Positions 36,269-45,348 of a stretch of DNA of 64,000 bases are shown in pieces. The stretch spans positions 248,001-312,000 of the forward strand of contig NZ_JAGIYZ010000001.1 of NCBI RefSeq assembly GCF_017813355.1, given 5' to 3'. Below the pieces are notes generated by a model. It was not told the origin of the DNA and made no database searches. It was given only the letters and a program-made list of their open reading frames with translations. Both the position numbers and the translations under genes were made by a program. The first letter of the stretch is position 1, and each line of letters begins with the position of its first letter. The DNA is from Roseomonas nitratireducens. GTDB lineage: Bacteria > Pseudomonadota > Alphaproteobacteria > Acetobacterales > Acetobacteraceae.

Positions 36269-37960
36269 TCAGGTCGCCCCTTCGTCCCGCAACAGCCGCG
36301 CCACTTCCTCCGCCGGCACCTCGGAACTGGTGAAGCAATCCCCCGGCGCGCGCATCAGCACGAAGCGCATCCGCCCGTCGCGGTTCTTCTTGTCCTTGGC
36401 CATGCGGCCGAGCAGCGCATCCACCGAAAAGCCGCGCGGCAGGTCGGCCATGCGCGCCGGCAGCCCGCAGGCCGCCAGGTGCGCGATGACGCGGGACGGC
36501 CATTCCTGGCTGCAATGCCCCAGCCGTGCCGACAGCGCCGCGGCCAGGCCGAGCCCGACGCCGACCGCCTCCCCATGCAGGACGGACCCGTCGAAGCCGG
36601 CCTCGGCCTCGATCGCATGGCCGAAGGTGTGGCCGAGGTTGAGCAGGGCGCGGCCGCCTTCGGCGCTTTCCTCCCGCTCATCCGCCGCGACCACGGCGGC
36701 CTTCAGCCGGCAGGATTCGAGCACGGCATGGGTCAGCGCGTCGGCCTCCCCCGCCACGGCGCGGGCGCCATGGGCCTCGCACCACTCCCACAGCGGGCCC
36801 TGCAGCAGCCCGTGCTTGGCGACTTCCGCGTAGCCGGCGCGGAGTTCGCGGGCCGGGAGCGTCGCCAGCGTGTCGGTATCGGCCAGCACGATGCGCGGCT
36901 GGTGGAAGGCGCCGGCGAGGTTCTTGCCGGCCTTGAGGTTCACCCCGGTCTTGCCGCCCACGCTGCTGTCCACCTGGGCGAGCAGGGTGGTCGGCACCTG
37001 CACGAAGGGCAGGCCGCGCATCGCGACCGCCGCGGCGAAGCCGGCGAGGTCCCCCACCACGCCGCCGCCGAGGGCCACCACCGCCGTGCGGCGGTCCACC
37101 CCCGCGCCGAGCATGGCTTCGAGCAACCCGTGCAGCCGGGAAAAATCCTTGGATGCCTCGCCGGGCGGGACGGCGATCTCGGCGAGGATGGCGATGTCCG
37201 CCGCGGCCAGGCCCGCCCGCAGCGTGGGAAGATGGATCGGGCCGACCGATTCGTCGGTGACGATGACGACCCGCCGCGCGGGCAGGACGGGGCCGATCAG
37301 CCCGCCGGCGCGGGCGAGCAGGCCGGGGCCGACCAGCACCTCATAGCCGCGATCCCCCAGCCCCACGGGCAGGCGGCGCGGCGGGACGGAGGCATCCAGC
37401 GCGTCCTGCACCCTGCGCGTCGTGGTCTCGGGGCTTTCGTCGGTGCAGGTCACGGTCACTTCGGCCTCGGCGTAGAAGGGGTGGCGCGCCGTCATCAGCC
37501 GCTGCAGCACCTGCACCGGGTCGGCGTTGAGGAACATCGGCCGGTGTTCCCGCCCCGCGACGCGGCGGAGCAGGATCGGCAGGTCGCATTTCAGCCAGAC
37601 GGTCGCCGCGCCGCTGGCCTGGATCGCGCTGCGCGTCAGCGGGTCGGCGAAGGCGCCGCCGCCGGTCGCCAGCACCAGGGGCGGGCCGGCGAGCAGGCGG
37701 GTGATGACGCGCCTTTCCCCGTCCCGGAAATGCGGTTCGCCGTAGCGGGCGAAGATTTCCGTGATGGGCATGCCGGCGGCCTGCTCGATCTCGGCATCCG
37801 CGTCGCGGAAGGGCAGGCCGAGCCGGGCGGCGAGCCGCCGGCCGATCGCGGTCTTGCCCGCGCCGGGCATGCCCACAAGGACGATCGCCCGCGCGCCGGC
37901 GGTGGAGGCGGAGGGGGGCGGGGGTTCGACGCGAAGATCGATGGCGGAGTTGCGCTGCAC
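36269..37960 (-). CDS. aroKB: Bifunctional shikimate kinase / 3-dehydroquinate synthase (AroK-AroB fusion)
   Basis: A fusion of about 563 residues for two steps of aromatic amino-acid biosynthesis. The N-terminal shikimate kinase (to about residue 190) has Walker A GMPGAGKTAIGRR, DADAEIEQAAG and EPHFRDGERRV. The 3-dehydroquinate synthase half (from about 200) has the NAD and metal-site blocks GGGVVGDLAGFAAAVAMRG, QVDSSVGGKTGVNLKAGKN and LNLGHTFGHAIE. The linker is short. GTG 37960 is the suggested start, but upstream GTG 37978 is possible and no clear ribosome binding site distinguishes them. The order is kinase first, as in Thermotoga AroKB. It is divergent from the small membrane-protein gene at 38015. 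Confidence 0.95.
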   Translation of the reverse strand: MQRNSAIDLRVEPPPPSASTAGARAIVLVGMPGAGKTAIGRRLAARLGLPFRDADAEIEQAAGMPITEIFARYGEPHFRDGERRVITRLLAGPPLVLATGGGAFADPLTRSAIQASGAATVWLKCDLPILLRRVAGREHRPMFLNADPVQVLQRLMTARHPFYAEAEVTVTCTDESPETTTRRVQDALDASVPPRRLPVGLGDRGYEVLVGPGLLARAGGLIGPVLPARRVVIVTDESVGPIHLPTLRAGLAAADIAILAEIAVPPGEASKDFSRLHGLLEAMLGAGVDRRTAVVALGGGVVGDLAGFAAAVAMRGLPFVQVPTTLLAQVDSSVGGKTGVNLKAGKNLAGAFHQPRIVLADTDTLATLPARELRAGYAEVAKHGLLQGPLWEWCEAHGARAVAGEADALTHAVLESCRLKAAVVAADEREESAEGGRALLNLGHTFGHAIEAEAGFDGSVLHGEAVGVGLGLAAALSARLGHCSQEWPSRVIAHLAACGLPARMADLPRGFSVDALLGRMAKDKKNRDGRMRFVLMRAPGDCFTSSEVPAEEVARLLRDEGAT

Positions 37961-38014
37961 GGGGGCGGAGGCTAGCACACCTCCCAGCGTTCGTGAGGGA
38001 GCCGCCGCAAGCCC

Positions 38015-38164
38015 ATGTCCCGCAGCCCCTTCCTGCTGCTGTTCCTGCTGTTGCTGGGCGCGGTCGCGGTCGGGCTGCTGGTGGTCGGCGCCTTCCCGCC
38101 AGCGGTCACGCCCCAGCCGGTGGAACGGACCCTGCCCAACGACCGGTTCCAGTCGACGCGATAG
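38015..38164 (+). CDS. Small single-span membrane protein upstream of xerD
   Basis: A 49-residue protein with an N-terminal hydrophobic helix (residues 5-25, FLLLFLLLLGAVAVGLLVVG), then a Pro-rich tail ending VERTLPNDRFQSTR. GAGGGAG lies about 14 bases upstream. It ends four bases before the xerD start, so both are probably on one transcript. The tail looks conserved rather than random, but I know no function. It is too short to be certain. Confidence 0.65.
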   Translation: MSRSPFLLLFLLLLGAVAVGLLVVGAFPPAVTPQPVERTLPNDRFQSTR

Positions 38165-38168
38165 CGCG

Positions 38169-39116
38169 ATGGCGGGCAGGGGCAGGCCGCGCAAGGCCGG
38201 GCCGGCGCGGGCCGCCGCCGGCGCCCACCATGCCGAGGCCTTCCTGGAAATGCTGGCGGCCGAGCGCGGGGCCGCGCGCAACACGCTGGCCGCCTATCGC
38301 GCCGACCTCGAGGATTTTTCCGGGTTCGCCGCCGCCCGCGGGCTGCCCCTGAACGGGGCGGGGGCCGAGGATCTGCGCGCCTGGGCGGCGGGGTTGGCCG
38401 CGGCGGGGCTCGCGGCGCGCACCCAGGCCCGGCGGCTGTCCGCCATCCGCCAGTTCCACCGTTTCCTGGCGCGGGAAGGGGTGCGGCCGGACGACCCGAC
38501 CGAACTGCTCGACAGCCCCCGCCTGCCGGCCAGCCTGCCCCGCGCGCTGGGCGAATCGGAGGTGACGGCGCTGATCGAGGCCGCGTCGCGCCTGCCCGGC
38601 CGGCGCGGCCCGGTCGCGGCGGCGGCGGTCGAGCTGCTGTACTGCTCGGGCCTGCGGGCGAGCGAACTCGTTGCCCTGCCCGCCGGGGCGCTGCGGGCCG
38701 AGGAAGGACTGGTCGCCGTCCGCGGCAAGGGGGGCAAGGAAAGGCTCGTGCCGGTCTCCGCCCGCGCCCGGGCGCTGGCGCTGGCCGCCCGGACGGACGC
38801 GGCCGAGCGCGCCGGGCCGCGCGGGGCGCGCTGGCTGTTCCCCTCCCGCGCCGCGGCGGGGCACATGACGCGGCAATCCCTCGCGCTGCTGCTGAAGGAG
38901 GCGGCGGGGGAAGCGGGCATCGACCCGGACCGCGTCAGCCCGCATGTGCTGCGGCATTCCTTCGCCTCCCACCTGCTGGGGCGGGGGGCGGACCTGCGCA
39001 GCCTGCAGGTGCTGCTGGGGCATGCCGACATCGCGACCACGCAGATCTACACCAAGGTGCTGGAGGAGCGGCTGAAGGCGCTGGTCGAGGCGCATCACCC
39101 CCTGGCGACCGGATGA
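38169..39116 (+). CDS. xerD: Tyrosine recombinase XerD-like (chromosome dimer resolution)
   Basis: A 315-residue tyrosine recombinase. The N-terminal SAM-like core-binding domain (residues 20-105) has AAERGAARNTLAAYRADLEDF. The catalytic set is present: Arg163 in CSGLRASEL, Lys in VRGKGGKER (187-190), His259 and Arg262 in HVLRHSFASHLL, His285 in LLGHADIATTQIYTKV and nucleophile Tyr294. The length fits XerC/XerD (about 300). The STTQIYT-like motif favours XerD, but XerC cannot be excluded. With housekeeping neighbours (aroKB, accA) and no phage genes, a core-chromosome role is likely. Confidence 0.93.
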   Translation: MAGRGRPRKAGPARAAAGAHHAEAFLEMLAAERGAARNTLAAYRADLEDFSGFAAARGLPLNGAGAEDLRAWAAGLAAAGLAARTQARRLSAIRQFHRFLAREGVRPDDPTELLDSPRLPASLPRALGESEVTALIEAASRLPGRRGPVAAAAVELLYCSGLRASELVALPAGALRAEEGLVAVRGKGGKERLVPVSARARALALAARTDAAERAGPRGARWLFPSRAAAGHMTRQSLALLLKEAAGEAGIDPDRVSPHVLRHSFASHLLGRGADLRSLQVLLGHADIATTQIYTKVLEERLKALVEAHHPLATG

Positions 39117-39172
39117 GGCCCTTCGGAAGGGGGGTCGCGCCCCGCCCCAAATTCCGCTAACCCCCCGGCCCC

Positions 39173-40129
39173 ATGCGGCACTTCCTGGATTTCGAAAAGC
39201 CGATCGCCGAACTCGAGGGCAAGATCGAGGAGCTGCGCCGGACCACCGACGCGGGCGGCATCGACGTGGCCGAGGAGGTCGGGCGCCTGCACGACAAGGC
39301 GCAGACGCTGCTCAAGGCCACCTACGCCAAGCTCACGCCCTGGCAGAAGGCGCAGGTGGCCCGCCACCCGGACCGCCCGCACGCCAAGGACTACATCGAG
39401 GCGCTTGTCACCGACTTCACCCCGCTCGCCGGCGACCGCGCCTTCGCGGACGACCTGGCCGTGATCGGCGGCATGGGCCGCTTCCGCGGCCGCGCGGTGA
39501 TGGTGCTGGGCACCGAGCGCGGCCACGACACGGAAAGCCGCGTGAAGCACAATTTCGGCATGGCCCGGCCGGAAGGCTACCGCAAGGCGCGGCGGCTGAT
39601 GGACCTGGCCGGCCGCTTCGGCCTGCCGATCCTGTCCTTCGTCGACACCGCCGGCGCCTTCCCCGGGATCGACGCCGAGGCCCGCGGCCAGGCGGAAGCG
39701 ATCGCACGGTCGATCGAGGCCGGGCTCGAGGCGCCGGTGCCCTTCATCGCCACCATCATCGGCGAAGGCGGGTCGGGCGGCGCCATCGCGCTGGCCGCGG
39801 CCGACCGCGTGGTGATGCTGGAACACGCGATCTACTCGGTGATCAGCCCGGAGGGCTGCGCCTCCATCCTCTGGCGCGATTCGGCGCAGGCGTCGACGGC
39901 GGCCGAGGCGCTGAAGCTGACCGCCGACGACCTCAAGCGCCTGAACCTGGTGGATGCGGTGCTGCCCGAGCCGCTCGGCGGCGCGCATCGCGATGCCGAG
40001 GCGACGATCGCGGCACTGGGCGACACCATCGCCGGGCTGCTCGCCCCGCTGGTCGAACTGGACGGCGCCACGCTGCGCGCGCGGCGGCGCGAGAAGTTCC
40101 TCGAGATGGGGCGGAGCGGGGTGATCTGA
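39173..40129 (+). CDS. accA: Acetyl-CoA carboxylase carboxyltransferase subunit alpha
   Basis: A 318-residue carboxyltransferase subunit, the usual length (E. coli 319). It opens with MRHFLDFEKPIAELEGKIEELR. Core blocks are RPHAKDYIEALVTDFTPLAGDR near residues 65-86, HNFGMARPEGYRKARRLM near 125-142, FVDTAGAFPGIDAEARGQAEAI and IIGEGGSGGAIALAAADRV. It pairs with AccD to transfer carboxyl groups from carboxybiotin to acetyl-CoA, the first committed step of fatty-acid synthesis. The MFS pump gene follows by 16 bases and may be co-transcribed. Confidence 0.97.
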   Translation: MRHFLDFEKPIAELEGKIEELRRTTDAGGIDVAEEVGRLHDKAQTLLKATYAKLTPWQKAQVARHPDRPHAKDYIEALVTDFTPLAGDRAFADDLAVIGGMGRFRGRAVMVLGTERGHDTESRVKHNFGMARPEGYRKARRLMDLAGRFGLPILSFVDTAGAFPGIDAEARGQAEAIARSIEAGLEAPVPFIATIIGEGGSGGAIALAAADRVVMLEHAIYSVISPEGCASILWRDSAQASTAAEALKLTADDLKRLNLVDAVLPEPLGGAHRDAEATIAALGDTIAGLLAPLVELDGATLRARRREKFLEMGRSGVI

Positions 40130-40145
40130 ACCCGGGGGCGGCGGG

Positions 40146-41624
40146 ATGAGCGAGGCCGACGCCGCGCTGCGCGACCGCTTCATGCGCGCCTTTCCGGCGG
40201 TCGCGCTCGTCATCTTCCTCGCCGCCATCGACCAGACCATCGTCGCCACCGCCCTGCCGGCCATCGCGGCCGAGATGGGCGGCATCGAGCGCGCCTCCTG
40301 GATCATCGTGGCCTATCTGGTGGCGGCGACCTGCGCCGCGCCGGTCTTCGGGCAGCTGGGCGACGCCTTCGGGCGCAGGCGGCTGCTGTTCGCGGCCCTC
40401 GCGGTGTTCTTCGCGGGCTGCGCGGGCTGCGTGCTGGCGCCGGACCTGCCGACGCTGGTCGCCGCGCGCATCGTGCAGGGCTTCGGCGGCGGGGCGCTGC
40501 TGACGCTGGCGCAGGCGCTGATCGGGGAAGCGGTGCCGCCGCGCGAGCGCGGCCGCTACCAGGCGCGCATCGCGGGGTCCTATGCCTTCGCCTCGGCCTT
40601 CGGGCCGGTGGCGGGGGGATACCTCACGCAGGAATTCGGCTGGCGGTCGATCTTCGTGACGCTGCTGCCGCTGGCGGTGCTGTGCGCGGTGCTGGCGCGG
40701 CGGCTGCCGGTGGTGCGCGCGGCGCGCGGCGGGGTGGCGCTGCGCTTCGACTGGGCGGGGCTGGCGCTGTTCGTCGTCGCCGTCGCGGCCGCGCTGGTGG
40801 CGCTCGATCGCGCGCGCAGGCTCGATCCCGCGCTGCTGCCGGCGGCGGCGATGCTGGCGGGCGTGGCGTTCGGCGCGGGGCTGCTGCTGCTGCGCGTGGA
40901 GCGCGCGGCGCGCGACCCGCTGCTGCCGCTGGCGATGTTCGCGGAAGCCTCGATCTGGCGGGCCTATGCCGTCTCGGCCTGCGTGGTCGGCGCGCAGGTG
41001 GGCATGATCTCCTTCCTGCCGGTCTGGCTGCAGACGGTGCGCGGGCTGGAACCCGGTCCCGCCGGCCTGATGCTGCTGGCGATGTCGGTGGGCGGCGCGA
41101 GCGGGGCCTTCTTCGCCGGGCGGATGGTCGCGCGCACCGGCTTCGCCATGCGCTGGCCGGCGCTGTTCCTGCCAGCGTCGAGCGCGATCTGGGCGGGGCT
41201 TGCCCTGACCGCGGACGGGCTGCCGATGCCGGCCTTCGTGGCGCTGGTGGCCCTTGCCTCCTTCGGCGCGGGCACCTCCTTCCCCGTCGTGCAGGTGACG
41301 GCGCAGATGGCGGCGGGGCGGGAGAGGCTGGGCGCGGCTTCGGCCGGCGTCGCCTTTTCGCGCAACATCGGCGCGGCGGCGGGCACGGCGCTGGTCGCGG
41401 CCATCGTCTTCGGCGCGGTCACGCTGGCGGGCGGGGAGGTGCCGGCCGCCTTCCGCCGCCTGGTCGCGGAAGGGGCCGGCTTCGTCGCGGCGCTGGGGCC
41501 GGAGGCGGCGGCGCTGCTGCGGGCGGAACTGGCCGAGGCGTTCCGCACGCTGTTCGCGACCGCCGCCGTGCTGACCGCCATGGCGGCGGTGCTGGCGTGG
41601 CGCGTCCCGATGCGGCGGGTGTGA
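40146..41624 (+). CDS. MFS efflux transporter, DHA2 (14-TM) type
   Basis: A 492-residue major facilitator protein. The length and the N-terminal AAIDQTIVATALPAIAAEM (near residues 25-43) mark the DHA2 drug:proton antiporters with 14 transmembrane segments. The loop signature is GQLGDAFGRRRLLFAA near 75-90 and the antiporter motif C is represented by GPVAGGYLTQEFGWRSIF near 155-172. It is likely transcribed with accA, but that is an inference from the short gap. Substrate is unknown; relatives export dyes, biocides and some antibiotics. Confidence 0.92.
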   Translation: MSEADAALRDRFMRAFPAVALVIFLAAIDQTIVATALPAIAAEMGGIERASWIIVAYLVAATCAAPVFGQLGDAFGRRRLLFAALAVFFAGCAGCVLAPDLPTLVAARIVQGFGGGALLTLAQALIGEAVPPRERGRYQARIAGSYAFASAFGPVAGGYLTQEFGWRSIFVTLLPLAVLCAVLARRLPVVRAARGGVALRFDWAGLALFVVAVAAALVALDRARRLDPALLPAAAMLAGVAFGAGLLLLRVERAARDPLLPLAMFAEASIWRAYAVSACVVGAQVGMISFLPVWLQTVRGLEPGPAGLMLLAMSVGGASGAFFAGRMVARTGFAMRWPALFLPASSAIWAGLALTADGLPMPAFVALVALASFGAGTSFPVVQVTAQMAAGRERLGAASAGVAFSRNIGAAAGTALVAAIVFGAVTLAGGEVPAAFRRLVAEGAGFVAALGPEAAALLRAELAEAFRTLFATAAVLTAMAAVLAWRVPMRRV

Positions 41625-41648
41625 GGGCGCGGCGCGGGCCGCGCCCGA

Positions 41649-42485
41649 TCAGCCCTGCGCGCCGATCAGCCGGCGGCGGATGCGCCCCGATATCCAGTCG
41701 ATGACGGCGACCGTCGCGATCATCAGGATGATGATGAAGGCGACCTCGTCCCAGTGGCGGACGCGGATGCGCTCGGCGATCTGCAGCCCGATGCCGCCCG
41801 CGCCGACCACGCCGAGGATGGCGGCGGATCGCGTGTTGCTTTCGAAGAAGTACAGCGCCTGGGCGAGCATGACGGGGGCGACCTGCGGCAGGATGCCGAA
41901 GCGGATGGCCGAGAGCCTACCGCCGCCGGCCGCGACCACGCCTTCGGCCTGCTTCTTCTCGGCGTTCTCGATCGCCTCGGCGTAGAGCTTCGCCAGCACC
42001 GCGATGTCGGCGGTGAAGATGGCGAGCACGCCGGCCAGCGGCCCGAGCCCGACCGCGCGCACATAGGCGAGCGCCCAGATGAGCTGGTCGACACCGCGGA
42101 AGCCGTCCAGCACCCGGCGCAGCGAGAAGCGCCAGAGCGTCGCGGTCACGATGTTCCGCGCGCCGAGGAAGCCGAGCGGGATGGCGACGAGCGCGGCCAG
42201 GAAGGTGCCGAGGAACGCCATGGCGACGCTTTCGGCCATGCCCTTCAGGATCTCGACCCAGAGTTCGCCCGGCGAAGGCGGGACCATGAGCACGATGATG
42301 GTGCCCAGCCCCGACAGCCCGTTCCACAGCCGCTGCGGGGAGAAGCCGAACCACCACAGCGCGCCCGCGAGCCAGGCCAGGAACAGCGCGAGGCCGGCCG
42401 CGCGCAGCGCGCGCGTGGCGGGGCTGGGGCCGAAGGCGGCGGGCATGCGCTCGCGCCACATCGCGACATTCGCGCGGGCGTTCAT
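41649..42485 (-). CDS. phnE: Phosphonate-type ABC permease PhnE (second of pair, cluster B)
   Basis: A 278-residue inner-membrane permease. PPSPGELWVEILKGMAESVAMAF near residues 68-90 and the EAA loop EGVVAAGGGRLSAIRFGILPQV near 180-202 are typical, as is LGVVGAGGIGLQIAERIRVRHW near 225-246. The ATG overlaps the preceding permease stop by four bases. It is the last gene of a four-gene operon PhnC-PhnD-PhnE-PhnE, which ends beside the convergent MFS gene. Confidence 0.9.
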   Translation of the reverse strand: MNARANVAMWRERMPAAFGPSPATRALRAAGLALFLAWLAGALWWFGFSPQRLWNGLSGLGTIIVLMVPPSPGELWVEILKGMAESVAMAFLGTFLAALVAIPLGFLGARNIVTATLWRFSLRRVLDGFRGVDQLIWALAYVRAVGLGPLAGVLAIFTADIAVLAKLYAEAIENAEKKQAEGVVAAGGGRLSAIRFGILPQVAPVMLAQALYFFESNTRSAAILGVVGAGGIGLQIAERIRVRHWDEVAFIIILMIATVAVIDWISGRIRRRLIGAQG

Positions 42486-43384
42486 CGTGCCGCCTCCAGC
42501 CGCCCGATCGCGGCGTGGCGCAGGCGTTCGGACAGCAGGTCGACGCAGGCGACCGTCAGGATGATCAGCAGCACGATGGCGCTGATCTCCTCATAGTAGT
42601 TGAAGGAGATCACCTTATACAGCTCCTCCCCGATGCCGCCCGCGCCGACGAACCCGATGACCGAGGCGGAGCGGATGTTCACCTCGAAGCGCAGCAGCAG
42701 GTAGGACAGGATGTTGGGCAGCACCTGCGGCAGGATGGCGAAGCGGCAGCCATGCGCCCAGGAGCCGCCGGCCGCGCGCACCGCCTCCCACGGCTTTATG
42801 TCGGCGTTCTCGATCGCTTCCGCGAAGAGTTTCCCGTTGGCGCCCGCGCTGTGCAGCGCGATGGCGAGGATGCCGGCCAGCGCGCCGACGCCGAAGGCCC
42901 AGACGAAGATCAGCGCGTAGACGATCTCCGGTACCGTGCGCAGCGCTTCCAGCACGCGGCGGGTCGCGTGGTAGACCCAGCCCGTGGGCGCGATGTTGCG
43001 CGAGGCTGGGAAGGCGAGCAGCAGCGCGAAAGCGGATCCCATGATCGTTGCGAGCGCCGCCATGTTCGCGGTCTCGAGGATCAGCCAGGCCCATTCGGGC
43101 AGCCGGTACATCCAGAAGGCGAGGGAGCCTTCCGTCTCGGCATCCGCGAACAGCGCGGCCCAGCGCAGGTCCGGCAGGATGCGGCCAAAATACTCGCCGA
43201 TGCGCGGCAGCCCGGCCCAGAGCGTCGCGGGATGGGCTTCCGCCACCCATGCCGCGACGATCAGGCAGGCGAGCAGGATGGCGCCGAACAGCAGCGCCTG
43301 CGCGCGCTTCTGCCGGCGCGCGGCGCGATAGGCTTCCTCCCCGCGGATCACCGCGGGGAGGCCGGTGGCGTAGGCCGCGCTCAC
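42482..43384 (-). CDS. phnE: Phosphonate-type ABC permease PhnE (first of pair, cluster B)
   Basis: A 300-residue permease with a longer cytoplasmic N-terminus. Core blocks are ATRRVLEALRTVPEIVYALIF near residues 160-180, LHSAGANGKLFAEAIENADIK near 197-217 and IGFVGAGGIGEELYKVISFNYYEE near 255-278. It overlaps both neighbours by four bases (ATGA), so the operon is translationally coupled. The counterpart of 21669 in cluster A. Confidence 0.9.
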   Translation of the reverse strand: MSAAYATGLPAVIRGEEAYRAARRQKRAQALLFGAILLACLIVAAWVAEAHPATLWAGLPRIGEYFGRILPDLRWAALFADAETEGSLAFWMYRLPEWAWLILETANMAALATIMGSAFALLLAFPASRNIAPTGWVYHATRRVLEALRTVPEIVYALIFVWAFGVGALAGILAIALHSAGANGKLFAEAIENADIKPWEAVRAAGGSWAHGCRFAILPQVLPNILSYLLLRFEVNIRSASVIGFVGAGGIGEELYKVISFNYYEEISAIVLLIILTVACVDLLSERLRHAAIGRLEAAR

Positions 43385-44379
43385 GAACGCCGGCGGCGCG
43401 CGGCCATTTCCTCGCGGCGGATCTCGACGATCAGCTCGTAATCCTCGTGCCGCACTTCGCGGTAGCCGGTGCCCGAGCCGCGCTCCACCTGGCGGTAGAT
43501 CTCCGGGTGCGCCTTGGGCAGCGTGAGGTGGAAGCGCTTCCAGTCCTCCTTGAAGGCGGCGGGCAGTTCGGTGCGCGCGGCGTGCGGGCCGTTCACGATC
43601 GGCTCGCTGGTCCAGATGATGCGCAGGTCACGCATGTTGAGCATGCCCTTGTCGACCATGGCGCGCAGGTTGCCCCGGCTGAAGCCCTGGTTCACGTCGC
43701 CCTGGCCCGAGGCCCAGGTCACCGCGCCGTCGTACTGGCGCTGCAGCACCGCGACCACGCCCTGTTCATGCCCGCCGGCGAAGCCGGTGCGGGAGAAGTA
43801 GCCGCTGCCGTCCACGGCGATCCCCTGCCGGCGCAGCGCGAAGCGCGGGATCAGGTAGCCCGAGGTGGAGTTCGGATCGGCCCAGGCGAGCGACTTGCCG
43901 CGCATCTGCTCGAGGCTCGTGATGCCGGAATCGGCACGCACCACCATCACCGCGACATAGGAGATGGAGCCGTCCGATTCCTCGGCCGTCAGCAGCGGCT
44001 CGACGCCGCCATTGGTATCGAGCCAGGCGCCGGCATAGCCCGACGGGCCCAGCGCCGCGACCTCGATCTGCTTCGCGCTGAAGGCCTGCAGCACGCCGGC
44101 GTAGTCGGAGGCCGGGAACAGCCGCGTCGGCACGCCGAAGGTGCGCTCCAGCAATTCGCGATAGGGGCCGAAGCGGCCCATGCGGTCGGCCTCGTTCTCC
44201 CCGCCGAGCAGGCCGACGCGCAGCGTCGGCACCTGCTCCGCCCAGGGGCGGCGGCCGGCGGTGGGGAAGGCTTCGGCGAAGGTCTCGGTGCGGCGGGGCG
44301 TCCAGGCCTGGGCGCGGGCGAGGGCGGGCGCCAGGGCGGCGCCGGCGACGAGGCCGGCAAGGCTGCGGCGGGTGACCAT
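43381..44379 (-). CDS. phnD: PhnD-like phosphate/phosphonate ABC binding protein (cluster B)
   Basis: A 332-residue periplasmic binding protein. The start at 44379 (MVTRRSLAGLVAGAALAPAL) gives a signal peptide ending ARAQA near residue 24, consistent with AGGGAG ten bases upstream. Binding-fold markers are LRVGLLGGENEADRMGRFG, SDYAGVLQAFSAKQIEVAALGP, LAWADPNSTSGYLIP and TGFAGGHEQGVVAVLQRQ. The DPNSTSG motif is conserved with cluster A. It contains an extra 25-residue segment after the signal peptide that the cluster-A protein lacks. The ligand remains unknown. Confidence 0.92.
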   Translation of the reverse strand: MVTRRSLAGLVAGAALAPALARAQAWTPRRTETFAEAFPTAGRRPWAEQVPTLRVGLLGGENEADRMGRFGPYRELLERTFGVPTRLFPASDYAGVLQAFSAKQIEVAALGPSGYAGAWLDTNGGVEPLLTAEESDGSISYVAVMVVRADSGITSLEQMRGKSLAWADPNSTSGYLIPRFALRRQGIAVDGSGYFSRTGFAGGHEQGVVAVLQRQYDGAVTWASGQGDVNQGFSRGNLRAMVDKGMLNMRDLRIIWTSEPIVNGPHAARTELPAAFKEDWKRFHLTLPKAHPEIYRQVERGSGTGYREVRHEDYELIVEIRREEMAARRRRS

Positions 44380-44405
44380 GGGGGCAATCTCCCTTGGGGG
44401 TTGGA

Positions 44406-45206
44406 TCAGGCGGGGACGGCGTGGCGGGGCGGCGGCGCGCCGACGGCGGCGGCCGCTTCCTCGGCGAATTCCTCCTCGGTCACGCCGTAGACCTCGCGGA
44501 TGCGCGCGGCGGTCAGCGCGGCGGGCGGCCCGTCGAAGACGATCCGGCCGGCGTTCAGCGCGACGATGCGGTCGCAATAGTCCCGCGCGGTGGCGAGGTC
44601 GTGCAGGTTGACGAGCACGGTGATGCCTTCGCGGTTCACGCCACGCAGCGCGTCCATCACGGTGCGGGAGTTGCGCGGGTCGAGGCTCGCGATCGGTTCG
44701 TCGGCGAGGATGATGCGCGGTTCCTGCAGCAGTGCGCGCGCGATCGCGACGCGCTGCTGCTGCCCGCCCGACAGCGTGTCGGCGCGCTGCAGCGCGGTCT
44801 CGGCGAGGTCGAAGCGGTCCAGCGCGGCGAGCGCCATTGCGCGCTCCTCGGCCGTGAACATCCGCAGCAGGGACGTCATCAGCGGCCGGCGGTTCAACCG
44901 CCCGACCAGGACGTTGGTCAGCACGTCGAGCCGCTGCACCAGGTTGAACTGCTGGAAGATCATCGCGCAGCGCATGCGCCAGTCGCGCAGCGCGCGGCCG
45001 CGCAGGGCGGTCACGTCGGTGCCCTCGAAGCGGACGCGGCCCTCGCACGGGTCGGTCAGCCGGTTCACCATGCGCAGCATCGTGGACTTGCCCGCGCCCG
45101 AGCGGCCGATCACGCCCACCATCTGGCCCGCAGGCACGGCGAGCGAGACCCCGTCGACCGCGATCTTCGCGCCGAAGCGGCGCGTCAGCCCCTCGATCTG
45201 CAGCAT
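44406..45206 (-). CDS. phnC: Phosphonate-type ABC ATPase PhnC
   Basis: A 266-residue ATPase, the only ABC ATPase gene in the window. The start [14 protein letters not shown] at 45206 is the family N-terminus. Walker A is GRSGAGKST (near 36-44), the Q-loop lies in [21 protein letters not shown], the signature is LSGGQQQRV near 145 and Walker B is [13 protein letters not shown] near 166. PhnC-type features include the QFNLV and GRL motif region. It is the first gene of the cluster-B operon, with the PhnD gene 26 bases downstream. It could also energise the ATPase-less cluster A. Confidence 0.95.
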   Translation of the reverse strand: MLQIEGLTRRFGAKIAVDGVSLAVPAGQMVGVIGRSGAGKSTMLRMVNRLTDPCEGRVRFEGTDVTALRGRALRDWRMRCAMIFQQFNLVQRLDVLTNVLVGRLNRRPLMTSLLRMFTAEERAMALAALDRFDLAETALQRADTLSGGQQQRVAIARALLQEPRIILADEPIASLDPRNSRTVMDALRGVNREGITVLVNLHDLATARDYCDRIVALNAGRIVFDGPPAALTAARIREVYGVTEEEFAEEAAAAVGAPPPRHAVPA

Positions 45207-45348
45207 GTGCCACCCGTCCCTGTGCCGCGGCGCAGTAGCAGCGGGGCGTGACGCGCGGATGACAGCCCGATGAACGAAGCGTTGCGGCGGATGATTGCGG
45301 ACCCGCCGGCGGGGCGGCACGATGCGCGCAAAGCCAGGAGGAAACACC

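Noticed and set aside
38169-39116. Integrase of a mobile element
   Set aside because: The protein is XerC/XerD-like in length and motifs and sits among aroKB and accA. I see no attachment sites, tRNA gene or phage genes.
41649-45206. Phosphonate degradation locus
   Set aside because: Only transport genes are present; no C-P lyase, phosphonatase or PhnF-type regulator gene is found in the window.
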